64,000 bases of DNA from Megalobrama amblycephala (taxonomy: Eukaryota; Chordata; Actinopteri; Cypriniformes; Xenocyprididae). Positions within the stretch are counted from its first letter, which is position 1, and the number at the start of each line of letters is the position of its first letter. The stretch is from contig NC_063049.1 in assembly GCF_018812025.1 (NCBI RefSeq), positions 14,837,734 to 14,901,733 of the forward strand, written 5' to 3'. The position numbers were made by a program, and so were the translations under genes. Below, piece after piece: positions 32,257-42,976 of the stretch. The notes under the pieces were generated by a model, which ran no database searches, was not told the origin of the DNA, and was given only the letters and a program-made list of their open reading frames with translations.

Positions 32257-34932
32257 CTATAAAGAGGGAAAAGAATGGTGAAGAACAATTAGTGCCATGT
32301 CATGAATTGCATACTGAGGTAGAGGGTAATAATCCAGTAGGTCCTCTTGGTTCACACAGTAGTAACAGCTCTTGATTGGTGTGATGCAGTGAACACCTAC
32401 ATCATGTAGACACAAAGCCTTATACTTTTCAGTGACAAAGTAGACTGCAGAGTTTTTATGATTGAGTATCATAATAATCTTACCAACTTCAAGCCCATCC
32501 TCATCCTTACTGATAACAACAAACATGTTTTTTTTGTATTTAGTTCCTTTTACAGTTACTTCATGACCAATCAAAGTATTTTCAGGTCCAAAATCATAAT
32601 TTGCAACTGATTCCCTGATGCCATCACTGTAGTCACATGGATAAAACTCAGTTGCCTTTTCTACTATAATTGATGGTGGGAAGAGATTGCCAGCGCTAAG
32701 ATATGCTTGTAAAAGCTGGTGTCTTTCTGCAAGGCTTGAGCACACATTTTTAAAGTTGCGCAGTTTTCTTGTGCACTGTTTAAAGTATGTGTGCTTACTT
32801 TCGAACCTCATAGTCCACAAACGAATAAGTGGACCAAACTGAATGATGAGCTCTGGATAATGGCTCATGTAATGATGCTTAGGTTTAAGCCGATGATGGG
32901 GAAAGACTTGTTTTCTGGAATGCAAGTATTCTTCAATAAGGACCCTTAAATAGCCAGCAGAAATCTGGTCAGCAGAAATTGCTGGTGCACAAATCAATGC
33001 CACAATTTCTCTTAGTTGTAACACCAGTTGCCATATCTCATTGTCAGCAGGAGATGTCATCTTCTCTCCAATCAACACTGGTAACAGTCTCAGTAAGCAC
33101 CAGTTTTGCATAGCATGGCCACTCAGTCTATCACTTCCTGGCTTCACCTCACAAGGTTTGTCATTTGCATCATTACCTAAATATCGGAACTGATCAATCA
33201 TCCGATTTAAGTCAGTGTAAGTGAACTGTTTTTCAACTGTGACAAGATGGTTGATACACAATGCAAGATCAGAGGCAACAATGCCTTCAAACAAATCATG
33301 CCCAAGACACGGAGGCAACCCAGGTTGACATACATGAAACATAGACAGGCTGTTGAATAAGGAGTCAAATTTAATACCTCCACTATGAACAGAATGCTCC
33401 TCGAGGTTCTGAACATGCTCTTTGTATGACTCTGGTGTCCGAGTGTTAGCTTTGGACAAAGGATCTGCGTGAAACACGTCTTTGTCAATTTCACAATATC
33501 GACAGAAGAACCTACTGCCACTGAAATTTTCAACAAAACCTCCGATGTTGTGTGAACCCAGGTTGTCTCCACAAATGGCTCGCAAGATTCCTCTGCATAC
33601 CTGTCCATCAGGTAGCACTATGCCATTAGTCTCAAGGTCTTGAAGGTCTTTCATCAAGCATCCCATGATCAATTCCTGTCCAAAATACTTGAAATCTTGT
33701 TCTCTACACAGAAAAACCAGTTGCATCTGGTCAATACGTGACCGGTTGTGTGGCAATAGGTCTGCAAGTGTGAGATACATAGCTAGTATTTTGTGTTTTT
33801 TCTTTCCTGACCCCAGAGGATTAACAACTTCAAAGGAATCTTGATAAAGTATCAAGCCTAAAGATGACCTCTCTATCTGGGCCAAGTTTTTTGTGGTGTT
33901 TTCACCATCCCACAAATCTTCAAAAATATCCTTCAACTGGATACGGCTGTGTACTTCTCTGTACTGCTTCCACACAGACTCACAATGAAAAAGGGCCTCA
34001 ATTGTCTGTTTTACAGGGACATACTGTAAAAAACACTCTTTGCCAGCTTCATTATGTCCTAGACAAATGGGCATAGGTTCAACATAATTAAAACTGTTCT
34101 TAAACACTGTTTTCCTTCGCTGGTCTGTTTTTAGTGTGTGGCTATTACATGCTCGTAAGAGATCGTCTGCTTTCAGACTGTCCATGACATCATTAATGGA
34201 AGCCTCTGGAACCCCAAGTGCAACCAATTTCTCATTTAGTTTGAAAAGTAGATGTGACTGGTTGACATCATAAACTGACTGCATGTCTTCAATGATATTC
34301 TGAATGACTGAAGAAGGAAGCAATAACTTAGCCTGTAATTTCAGATAAAAGAGAGCAAGATTCTTCAAAAATAACGTCTCATTGATATTTTCTGGACTAA
34401 CCTCCAAATTCTCACTATTTCCAACTACACCAGTTTGTTCCTCTGTCATCATATCACTGTCAATGTTTTGCAAGCTTTCAGCTTCAGTCACAAGTGATGT
34501 GGCAACAATGGATTCATTTAGGTTTACCTCTGTTGAATTTTTATGTTTCCTTGATATGTGAGAGGTAAAGGTGGATATCACTGAAAATGTTTTATCACAC
34601 TGCTTAAAGGGGCATGTCACTCTTCGTCCCTCTTTAATGTGCACTTTAAGATGGGAATAAAACTGAGTTAGTGTATCACATTTAGCACTACACAAGTCAA
34701 CATGGCATGCAAAGTCTACTGGAGGGTACACATGTGATCTAGGCACCACCACACAATCATTGTGGTGTCTGTAAAGATGTGATTTCAAAGCTGCTAATTT
34801 CACAAACTTCCTGTTACAGTCCTGGATGCAACAATGAAGAAACAAGTTAGGGATATTGCTGTGAATCCTCATGTGCTTCACATAGGCCACTGGAGTACTG
34901 CATTGCTGCCCACATAACTGACACGCAAACAT
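32257..34932 (-). CDS. EnSpm/CACTA transposase with N-terminal zinc fingers
   Basis: A single open exon of 891 codons starting at ATG 34932, directly after an acceptor (CAG|C). Residues 4-130 hold C2H2-type fingers (C4, C7, H20, H24; CPFKQCDKTFSVISTFTSH). The body carries blocks of tnp2/EnSpm transposases: LYQDSFEVVNPLG (D365), RAICGDNLGSHNIGGF (D456), CLGHDLFEGIV (D546, E549), LKPKHHYMSHYPELI and LWTMRFESKHTYFK. D365, D456 and E549 are my candidate catalytic triad, not a tested assignment. It would cut and join the CACTG ends of its own and related elements in the nucleus. The stop TAG (32259-32257) is the splice acceptor of the next gene. No frame damage was found. Confidence 0.8.
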   Translation of the reverse strand: MFACQLCGQQCSTPVAYVKHMRIHSNIPNLFLHCCIQDCNRKFVKLAALKSHLYRHHNDCVVVPRSHVYPPVDFACHVDLCSAKCDTLTQFYSHLKVHIKEGRRVTCPFKQCDKTFSVISTFTSHISRKHKNSTEVNLNESIVATSLVTEAESLQNIDSDMMTEEQTGVVGNSENLEVSPENINETLFLKNLALFYLKLQAKLLLPSSVIQNIIEDMQSVYDVNQSHLLFKLNEKLVALGVPEASINDVMDSLKADDLLRACNSHTLKTDQRRKTVFKNSFNYVEPMPICLGHNEAGKECFLQYVPVKQTIEALFHCESVWKQYREVHSRIQLKDIFEDLWDGENTTKNLAQIERSSLGLILYQDSFEVVNPLGSGKKKHKILAMYLTLADLLPHNRSRIDQMQLVFLCREQDFKYFGQELIMGCLMKDLQDLETNGIVLPDGQVCRGILRAICGDNLGSHNIGGFVENFSGSRFFCRYCEIDKDVFHADPLSKANTRTPESYKEHVQNLEEHSVHSGGIKFDSLFNSLSMFHVCQPGLPPCLGHDLFEGIVASDLALCINHLVTVEKQFTYTDLNRMIDQFRYLGNDANDKPCEVKPGSDRLSGHAMQNWCLLRLLPVLIGEKMTSPADNEIWQLVLQLREIVALICAPAISADQISAGYLRVLIEEYLHSRKQVFPHHRLKPKHHYMSHYPELIIQFGPLIRLWTMRFESKHTYFKQCTRKLRNFKNVCSSLAERHQLLQAYLSAGNLFPPSIIVEKATEFYPCDYSDGIRESVANYDFGPENTLIGHEVTVKGTKYKKNMFVVISKDEDGLEVGKIIMILNHKNSAVYFVTEKYKALCLHDVGVHCITPIKSCYYCVNQEDLLDYYPLPQYAIHDMALIVLHHSFPSL

Positions 34933-35500
34933 GCTGACCAGTCAAATGCATGAAAATCTCAGCAACAAAAAAAAAAAATCCACTGAAATAAAATGTCCTT
35001 TAGCCTACTGTACTAGGCAAAGTAACATTACAATACATGCATTAACCACCCATCAACACAAAAAAATTAACAGGAATTATTCTTACTGAGTATTGTAACG
35101 CGCAACTTATTCTATCAAGCTAACTTGGATCGAAGCAATCCAAAATACAGCCAACACTAAAGAAACAAAACAGCAACACTAGTAAAGAAAAACTCCCCTC
35201 ATAATACAGTTATGTACAAATTAGAACAAGCTTACCCAAATTTGCAAGCACAACGTTACCGAAATCAACGTTTTGTCTAATATAAACTAAATGTAGCCTA
35301 TATTAGGCAATAAATGAAAAGATCTCAAGCTAAAATTAGCAAACAAGATGACGACAATTTCAGCGCGTTACAAATACATCGATATTACTTTGTTGCTATG
35401 ATGTTAAAGGCTTACTTTGCAGAAGAGTTAATAGTATATCATTTTTGAAATTATATATATATAGATAGATTGATAGATAATCGTTATATACTGAACTCAC

Positions 35501-35800
35501 CTTGTAATCGGGAAATCTCTGAATCAGAAATCCAGCTCCACTCTGTGACGCAGATTGCACGTTGACGGTTTGGCACTGAAATGAATGTATAAAACAGTTA
35601 TAAGCTCAGCATCCACAATTATCACAGTTATTTGCAATTGCAAACGTGTAGCCTATCTTGTGTAAAAGGAGCAAGGAAAATGTGCACTCACCGGTTATAT
35701 CAGTGTAAAGACGGATGAAAATGTGCTCGTTGCATGTGCTCGCTGCAGTTTTCAGTTCCAAAAATACTGTTAAGTACTGTTTTCTTTCCTTCGTGGAATA
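35501..35800 (-). promoter_or_regulatory. Noncoding leader exons shared by the EnSpm genes
   Basis: A first leader exon ends at a donor (CG|GTGAGT) at 35692. A second, 75-nt exon runs 35575-35501, from acceptor TTTCAG to donor AG|GTGAGT. Either can feed the transposase acceptor at 34933 or the SAM-like acceptor at 32256. The transcription start, near 35800, is not defined; the right end of the transposon would be the promoter. Confidence 0.5.
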
Positions 35801-35935
35801 AATACGGGAAAATGCTGTTTACATTTGTCTACGTCATTTCACCAACCGTAAAAAAACAGCAATGTGCTGCTTTTTAATATAACAGGATTATACTGTTAAA
35901 ATTTTGCCGTAAATTAACAGCAATTTTTAAGAGTG
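35762..35935. repeat. Right subterminal repeats of EnSpm element
   Basis: Three ACTGTT motifs plus related CTGTTT and AACAGC forms near the right terminus. Confidence 0.5.
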
Positions 35936-36090
35936 TGTATAAGGTGTTACTGACTATGTTGAGAAAATGATAAGTAATTGCCATTTTTTCACTATCTGTT
36001 TGCCTGACCTGACGAAGACCTCTTTGGTCGAAATGTTGTCTTTTTAATATATTTTTTGAGAGCAGCGTGCCCTTTTTTGTTTGTTTACCC
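35936..36090 (+). mobile_element. 3' tail of the Penelope-like element
   Basis: Sequence right of the EnSpm insertion reads TATAAGGTGTTACTG and then a hairpin block ending CGAAATGTTG, typical of the tail after GIY-YIG proteins in Penelope-like elements. The 26317-26333 bases left of EnSpm appear to join it. Confidence 0.5.
36009..36038 (+). ncRNA. Hammerhead-ribozyme-like hairpin
   Basis: CTGACGA at 36009-36015, a GACC/GGTC stem with a TCTTT loop (36017-36029), then GAAA (36030-36033) and a short palindrome-like ATGT. This is the core order of the hammerhead motifs known in Penelope-like elements. One extra A (36016) sits before the stem and stem III is very short, so self-cleavage is doubtful. 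Confidence 0.35.
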
Positions 36091-36464
36091 TATAATGACT
36101 CTGATGATCGAGCACCTGCCCTTAGTTTAGCTGGGATGTGCGCATATTACTCTCTCAACTGTTAACATTAAACCCAGTGGCGTAGCGTCTGGGCATGCAA
36201 GGTATGCACGTGCATATGGGCCCGGGCGGATTGGGAGCCCGATACGAGCTACTCCAAAGTATATTTCGGGCGTCCACGCACCGTCCGCATCGCGAAATGA
36301 TCATTCTGAAATTCCAAAGCAAGAGTCGAATCGGTCGAATTCAGACCTAGACTGTGTTGAAAAGCCGTTTTATCATTCCTATAAATGTTTTTTTTTTTAC
36401 CATTTCTGTCTGCATGTTAGTGATAATATCTTATTTATATTAAAGTCCTGGGACTCATTCCTCA

Positions 36465-36629
36465 ACCGATTTAAATATGTTTTTAGTACCTTTATGGATC
36501 TTGAGAGAGGAAATGTCATTGCTCCCTATGAAGGCCTCACGGAGCCATCAGATTTCAACTAGAATATCTTAATTTGTGTTCCAAAGATTAACGAAGGTCT
36601 TACGGGTGTGGAACGGCATGAGGGTGAAA
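36465..36629. mobile_element. Foldback MITE fragment
   Basis: Half of the element type seen at 6271-7067 (GGATCTTGAGAGAGGAAATG; GTCTTACGGGTGTGGAACG). One arm only. Confidence 0.65.
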
Positions 36630-37325
36630 TGAGGGTAAAATGGCATATACATGACGTATGAGAGATGGTAGTCAGAAACGGTAGTGCAAATAAGTCACAA
36701 TGACAGTAGTGCAAGTGAACGGTAGTGCAAATAAACATATTTATGAAATAGACATTCTCAACTATATTTCTTGAATGTAAAAGAAAAAAAAACTGTAAAA
36801 AGACAGAAATAATACACATCTATTGGTGTGGCCAAGAACTGGCAGAGCACCCATCATGCGTCTCAATCAGCTCTCCCTAGTTCACTAGCCAGGGCACTGA
36901 TCAGGGAGTCGGCCTCATTCATTTACACGGTATACTGATACGACCTAGAAAGCTAGGGAGCTGTTTGAGATGCAGGGATAGTTTGTAGGGGTCTTCCTCG
37001 TCTACTTACTTTGTCTTCGTCGTCTTGGTATCAATGTGTGCTCGGCAAGAGCGTTTTGTGCTTGAGCGCCACCAAGTCGTGTTTTACTGTAACTTCAGCA
37101 TCTCCAGGCACGTGAACAAAAGCGCCAATCTCATTGGTCTGCCAGTTTTTAACGTGGCGCGTCAAACCAGAAAAACGAACCCGAGGCGTTTTTAAAAAAA
37201 TTACGCTTTTACGCCTGCCATTTTTCACGTTGGTGTGCACACTCACATTGGCGCCCTTTGTTTAGTCACGAGGCGTTAAACATCGGCGATAATCACGCAC
37301 GATATTCGTCCCAGAGGTTAACTCA
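36630..37325. other. No gene; unassigned repeats
   Basis: Contains a short tandem pattern (GTAGTGCAAAT, three times near 36680-36740) and a GC-richer repeat-like stretch at 36840-37250. Nothing was identified further. Confidence 0.35.
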
Positions 37326-37433
37326 TTATATCTCTGGAAACAAGCAGTCCTTGCATGTCAAGACACCATCATCATCTATAACCCCACTGTTCTCTGCACA
37401 GCTTTCATGGAACCAATGTGAACAGACTGTACA
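37326..37433 (-). pseudogene. Second pogo transposase C-terminal fragment
   Basis: Nearly identical to 39827-39934. On the minus strand it encodes a PHD-like Cys/His end (CTVCSHWFHESCAENSGV, then CKDC) and a stop at 37328-37326. Only this part of the gene is present. Confidence 0.6.
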
Positions 37434-37479
37434 GGCCTTTACAAAATGAAAGTGCCCTGTTGTCAATAGGGGTGCAACT

Positions 37480-37735
37480 TTAGTAAATGCTTCTATGGGT
37501 TGTATTTAAGGGAAGTGACAAATGACCTATATAGGCGTATTGGTTGGAGAACATGTTGGATAGGCCTGTTATGATGTGTAGGCCTAACATTAAAACAGTG
37601 AAAATTGTTACTGGTGTTAACGTAAGAGCTGCTGTGCAGACAAAATTATATACCAGTGTCACTGTAAAGCTGCTTTGACACAATCTGCATTGTAAAAAGC
37701 ACTACATAAATAAAGGTGACTTGACTTGTTACCTT
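37480..37735 (+). repeat. L2-type LINE 3' tail
   Basis: TGTAAAGCTGCTTTGACACA followed by AAAGGTGACTTGACTTG, the usual 3' end of fish L2-like LINEs with its short repeat tail. Confidence 0.5.
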
Positions 37736-38675
37736 TTTATGAAAAATTGTCACTGGTGTTACTGTCACCGGTGCTACCAGTTTATAGATAAACTTTATTC
37801 AAAGATTACATGATTATAACTTTTCTTTCTCATTGTGAATCCTCCTTTGGGCTGGTATGGCTAAATTGAGGGTATATGGCTAAATTGAGTGCAGCTGAGA
37901 AGCAGCGACTTTGCAGACAGTGTATTTTACAGGCATATTTAAAATATTGTTTATGATCTTTTACTGACTGCTTTCACTAAGTGTCAATGATAAGTCTTTG
38001 ATTGTATAACAAATGTAAAAATTTAGTCACATCTACTTAAATATAGTTGAAGAATAAGGATATTTGGTCCTATGTACGTCACTGGTGATTCATTGTGTCA
38101 CTGATGTTACTGTTTTTTGTCTGTCACATTAAATAAAATGTGTCATATGTGACATGGTAATAATTTTACATCTATTGAATTCTGCTACACTCAAGAATTA
38201 AGATTTAAAGGATTTCATCATTACTTGTTTATAACTGTTTTTTAAATATTTTCATTGTTATAGCAAATGCATGGTTGCGCAATTGAATAAACATTCAATC
38301 ATACTTTTAACCTGATTAAAAAAAAAAAAAAACATAATCTCCTTATTTTTTGCATTATCGTTATTATTCTGTAACTCTGACTGCATGTACTGAAAAAATT
38401 GAGAAATAATATTTCATAAAAATGCCAGAGAAGTAAGGTAACACCAGTGACAAAAAAATTGGTACATGCATTCTTTAAATAAATGCACAAAAAAAAAAAA
38501 AAAAAAAAAAATCATTAAGCTGTCATTTACGTGTATTCATAAAGTCAAAGTGTAATATAATAATGTGGTCTAAATGTTAGAAAAAATCTTTAATCTTTAA
38601 AAGTTAGAAAAAGAAATATATTTGAAGACATTTTGTCATACCAAAAGTGAACATTTCTATAGAATGACCCAGAAA
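37736..38675. other. No feature seen
   Basis: AT-rich intergenic sequence with poly(A) tracts at 38320 and 38490. Confidence 0.4.
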
Positions 38676-39237
38676 TATTCAAAACAGATAAATCGCTTAC
38701 CTTCTGTCCCACTTCTGAGAAGAAAATATGAAACAACAACTGTCATAATAAAGTGACGGGAAAACATTTCTATTACAGGCATCATCCGCGTTTACTGAGT
38801 AAAGACATTATCGTCACTTTAAATTACCCTGTAACCTCCCGTGAGTGTACTGGAGAGTGAATGTGTGTGATGCAAAATACTCAAGCCACAAACACACACA
38901 AGCACGCAGGCACACGCCCACACACAGAAAGAACTGAAGTATGGAAATCCAAACTTTGTTTCCTGAGGTTCAACAAGCATGCCTTTCAGAGTCATTTTTA
39001 CATTAAGAAATGTAAATGTAAAATGTAAAAATGGTAGCCTACATTGAGATTTTGTATAACTTTTTTGCCCCATCTGGCTTCATAATAGCTACCCTTTGTT
39101 AAAACAGTGTGTTCTAATATGTCTAGCACTCACTGGACTGCTTTTTCAGCTTTCAAATCTTTAGCTGATGTTATATGTTGTACAGTTTACGATTGATATC
39201 TTTGAAATTTTTATTCTGTTGGTAGAAGATTCATTGG
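38676..39237. repeat. Duplicated segment, copy 2
   Basis: Similar over its length to 23818-24405, same orientation, about 14.9 kb away. Small indels distinguish them. Confidence 0.7.
38701..38767 (-). CDS. Orphan signal-peptide-like exon, copy 2
   Basis: ATG at 38767 and donor AG|GTAAGC after 67 nt, exactly as in copy 1. The peptide MFSRHFIMTVVVSYFLLRSG differs at a few residues but keeps frame, length and donor. No following exon is recognised. An upstream in-frame ATG (38782) is also open. Confidence 0.4.
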
Positions 39238-39826
39238 ACCAACATAGGGTGAATTGCCCTAATGTGGGACATTTTTTGCATTTCAGAATTCTGTGACATA
39301 TTGCAATGTGCAGCCAAAACATTAAATCCACATCCAGTACCATTTTAAAAACCCCAGGGTCTGTCCTAATCAAATCAAAAGAGAAATTGCAGATAACACA
39401 TTCATAAAAGAAATTATTGACATATTAGTGCTCTTAGTGCAAGTCGCTTGAGAAAATCTGCAGCTTCCTATTGTGGGACAGTTGTCTCCCTAATGTCGGA
39501 CACTGGAAAGTCTATGATAAAAGGCCAAATCATGTAGAATAATAACATCTTCTTAAGTTAGTAATTCACTTGAATTAATGAAACGTATAATTGAACATCA
39601 TCAGACAAATTATACAATATGATAGTTTTGATGCAATTTTTATATAGACATTAAGCAACTGTTATCATAGGCTTGTTATGTTGTGTAGGCCTAGATTCCT
39701 GATGGTTCTCTAGTTTATTTTACTAAACAACAAACGCATTGACTCATAACAGTCTTTTTGAAAACCACCAGCATGCACAAACCTTGAGAACTACCTTAAT
39801 AAAAACAACCTGCAGAGGTTAACTCA

Positions 39827-41450
39827 TTACATCTCTGGAAACAAGCAGTCCTTGCATGTCAAGACACCATCATCATCTATAACCCCACTGTTCTCTGCAC
39901 AGCTTTCATGGAACCAATGTGAACAGACTGCACAAGAAAGCCAGTCCTCTGTGGCCTTGGGGTCCTCTGTGTTACCATATGAATGCTGGTAGATAGCACA
40001 AGCATTCTGGTTTACCTGTCTTTTTTTTTTTTTGCTTTTTTCCCTTGTTCTTTACCCCTCTCTCTTTGATGAAAGAAAAATGGGCATCACTGGTCAAATC
40101 ATAGAAAGGAGGCTTTGCCCTGGTAGTTGAGCGTTCTCCGACAGGAAGTGTGATCAGTGATTCAAAGGAGACATCTGGCTTTGTCACCACTTCAACTTCC
40201 TCTGACAGAGGTGGTGGGGTTACAATGATGGACAGTGGAAGGTGTTGTGGAGACTGTGGAGCAGGCGAGATTTCTGGCTGAACAGCATCCTGCAGAGGGT
40301 GGCAAGGGGTGTGCTCTGGAAGATCCCGCATCTGTGGATGGCAGGAATCATCATCCCCATCATCATCATCATCACCACATGGAGGATGACATGGGGTTTC
40401 TGGTGCAGGAGGGGGCACCTCATCTAGCTCCATTGGAGTTTCTCCAAAGGATCTCAGTTGTTTGAGATGGTATGAAAAGATTTTTATTGATCTTGGCCGG
40501 CTTGAATGGGAAAGTCCCTGACCCACGAAATCCAGACTGGGCATTCGATGGTGTATCAGCTTCCTTCCAGGCCTTAGAAAACAGAGGCATGAACAATGCC
40601 CTGTCAAGCCGCTTCCCTCCACTCTCCGCCGTGATCCTTCATCCCTCAAGCCTCCAGTAATATTTTAAGCTCTTGAACAGTGCTCTATCTGCTGGTTGTA
40701 GACAGTGAGTAGTGTGAGGAGGCAGGGCAAACACACAGATGTTGTTCTGCCTCATAATATTTAAAAAGTCGATGTTGTAAACATGAGAGGCATGACTATC
40801 AACAAAGAGCAGGTGAGGCCATGGATCAATTCATGGAAGTGTTTGTACAAACTCTGCATTTATCCACCTATTATCAGACATCCTTAGGTATGTGTTGTTT
40901 GGAGCCCCAAAAACCCAGTCTGTCCTCAGCCTCTTGCCTTTGAATATGATGAGTGTTGGTCCATACCCACCAGCAGCATTGATGCTGGCAAAACAGGTCG
41001 TAGTCTCGCCCATCTTACCATCGGTAACCTCAAAACAAGGTGACCCAACATCAGTAACCACCTTAGTTGACCTGAAGATCCCTGTTTCGTCACAGTTCCA
41101 TATGTGATCGGGAGTATTCTCCAATCCCAGACTCTCAATTGTATTCTTATATTTTTCAAACCAATCTTTCACCACAGGGGGGTTGAACCCTGCAGCTCTT
41201 GAGGCTGAGAGTGCCACTGGTTTTCGCATACTCAGGTTCTTGTTTTGTTTCAAAAAACCCTGAAACCATTTGTAGCCAGTCTTTTCTCTTTTTTGCTGAA
41301 TACCCTAAGTCTTCTTCTCTGCAAATTGGTAGGCCAGTTTCTGTTTGTCCCGCATCCTAAGGGGGAATCCACGTTTTCCTAATGTACATATAACATGCCA
41401 CAGCTTCATCCTCCCTGTTAATCAGTGGTTTCTTTCTCTTATCCTTTCCC
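39827..41450 (-). pseudogene. Pogo/Tigger (DDE_1) transposase with PHD-like tail
   Basis: Minus-strand order: LWHVICTLGKRGFPLRM (41390), a TAG near 41309, then NKNLSMRKPVALSASRAAGF, IWNCDETGIF (first catalytic D), TTTCFASINAAGGYGP, IIFKGKR, and near 40800 LLIVDSHASH (second D). After further frame changes come an Asp-rich and Pro-rich linker (40500-40050) and a C-terminal PHD-like finger (CAVCSHWFHESC...CKDC) ending at TAA 39829-39827. The gene has at least one stop and frameshifts and is dead. The fused C-terminal finger is recalled in some fish pogo-derived proteins. Confidence 0.7.
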
Positions 41451-41607
41451 TGATTCTGCCTCTCTCTCTGTATATGACAATCTCTCTGGGTGTTCTGGGC
41501 ACTATGGCTTGTGGCGTATCATAGGTGGATGCTGCACACTGGTGGTGGTTGAGGAGATTTTCTCCTTATAATGTAAAGCATTTGAGTGTTGAGAAAAAAG
41601 CTACATA

Positions 41608-42976
41608 CAGTGCTCACCCCCTTTGAAAAGTAACATTTTAAACAATATGTCAATGAACACAGAAACCATTTCCAAAATGTTGACAAGACTAAGTTTTATA
41701 TAACATCTGTTTAACTTATAACATGAAAGTAAGGTCAATAATATAACTTAGAGAACAAAATGTTCAGTTTTACTCAAATTAGAGTGATGCAAAAATGAGT
41801 ACACCCCACTGAAAGTCTCTGGAGCAAAGCTAAATTTTAGACAAGAAATGTCTAATTTAACAAGAATTCAACCACAGGTGAGTCTAATTATTCATTACAC
41901 AGGTGTCCAGCAGACAGTTGACTATAAAAGTGTGTTAAAACCCCTTCCCATTTCATGCTGTCAGCAATGGCAACACATGGAAGAGAAATGTCACAAGACC
42001 TGAGAAAGAAAATAATTTATTTACACCAGAAAGGTGAAGACTACAAGAAGATGAGGAAAGTTTTACTTATCAGTCAGAATACTGGAGCAAAAGTGGTACA
42101 AAAATTTAAAAAAGAAGGAACTGCAACCATCTCACAGAGACGTCCAGGTCGTCCACGGAAGTTAACACCTCGACAGGAGCGTCTTCTGATGAGAAGGGTT
42201 GAAGAAAATCGGCATGCAAGTTTACTGCAGTTATCTAAAGAAGTAGAAAGCCAAATTGGGGTGACTATTTCCTGTGACACAATATGGCGGGTGTACACTG
42301 CAGTGGAATGACATGCATGGGTGTCGTCCACGAAAGAAGCCTCTCCTAAAGCCCAGGCACAAAAAAGCCCGCCTATAGTTTGCCAGGGCCCATGCTGACA
42401 AAGATGAAGACTACTGTGGCTCTATACTCTGGCGTGATGAGACCAAGATAAATGTTTTTGGAACTGATGGCTTCAAAACTGTATGGCGTCGCAAAGGTGA
42501 GGAATACAAAGAAAAATGCATGGTGCCTACAGTGAAACATGGTGGTGGCAGTGTCCTTATGTGGGGCTGCATGAGTGCTGCTGGTGTCGGGGAGCTGCAT
42601 TTCATTGATGGCATCATGAATTCACAGATGTACTGCTCTATACTGAAAGAGAAGATGCTACCATCACTCCGTGCCCTTGGTCGTCGTGCACTTTTCCAAC
42701 ATGACAATGATCCTAAACACACATCTAAGGCCACTGTTGGAAGAACAGGGTGAAAGTGATTCAGTGGCTCCTGATCTGAACCCAATCGAACACCTATGGG
42801 GAATTCTGAAGAGACAAGTTGAGCATCACTCTCCATCCAGCATCCAGTCTCTAAAAGAGGTCATTCTTGAAGAATGGAAAAAGATAGATGTTGCAAAATG
42901 TCGCCAACTTGTTCATTCCATGCCTAGAAGACTTGGTGCTGTCATTAAAAATCATGGAGGCCATACAAAGTACTAG
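41608..42976 (+). pseudogene. Tc1-like transposon with broken transposase
   Basis: The left end CAGTGCTCACCCCC follows TA at 41606-41607. The frame from 41955 encodes the paired-type helix-turn-helix (MSQDLRKKIIYLHQKGEDYK; RRPGRPRKLT). A frameshift and stop at 42309 interrupts it. The catalytic part continues with ILWRDETKINVFG (first D), LFQHDNDPKHTSK (second D), another shift at about 42745, then APDLNPIEHLWGILK (E) to the stop at 42976. The right terminal repeat was not found. Confidence 0.85.

Larger units (their letters stand above)
26334..35935 (-). mobile_element. EnSpm/CACTA transposon with two intact genes
   Basis: The ends CACTGTTAAAAATT (26334) and AATTTTTAAGAGTG (35935) are inverted with one mismatch, and TG lies outside both, a possible 2-bp target duplication. 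Both ends hold clustered ACTGTT/AACAGT motifs. Two genes run leftward: a transposase (34932-32257) and a five-exon SAM-like gene (32252-27088), with two noncoding leader exons at the right end. Four younger MITEs sit in its introns and spacers. The element interrupts a Penelope-like copy. All coding frames are open, so it may be active or recently so. Confidence 0.8.

Noticed and set aside
33207..33608. 133-codon minus frame
   Set aside because: Shadow of the EnSpm transposase in another frame.
40220..40465. His-rich and Met-rich small frames
   Set aside because: Arise from the GAT/ATC repeat that encodes the Asp-rich linker of the pogo protein.
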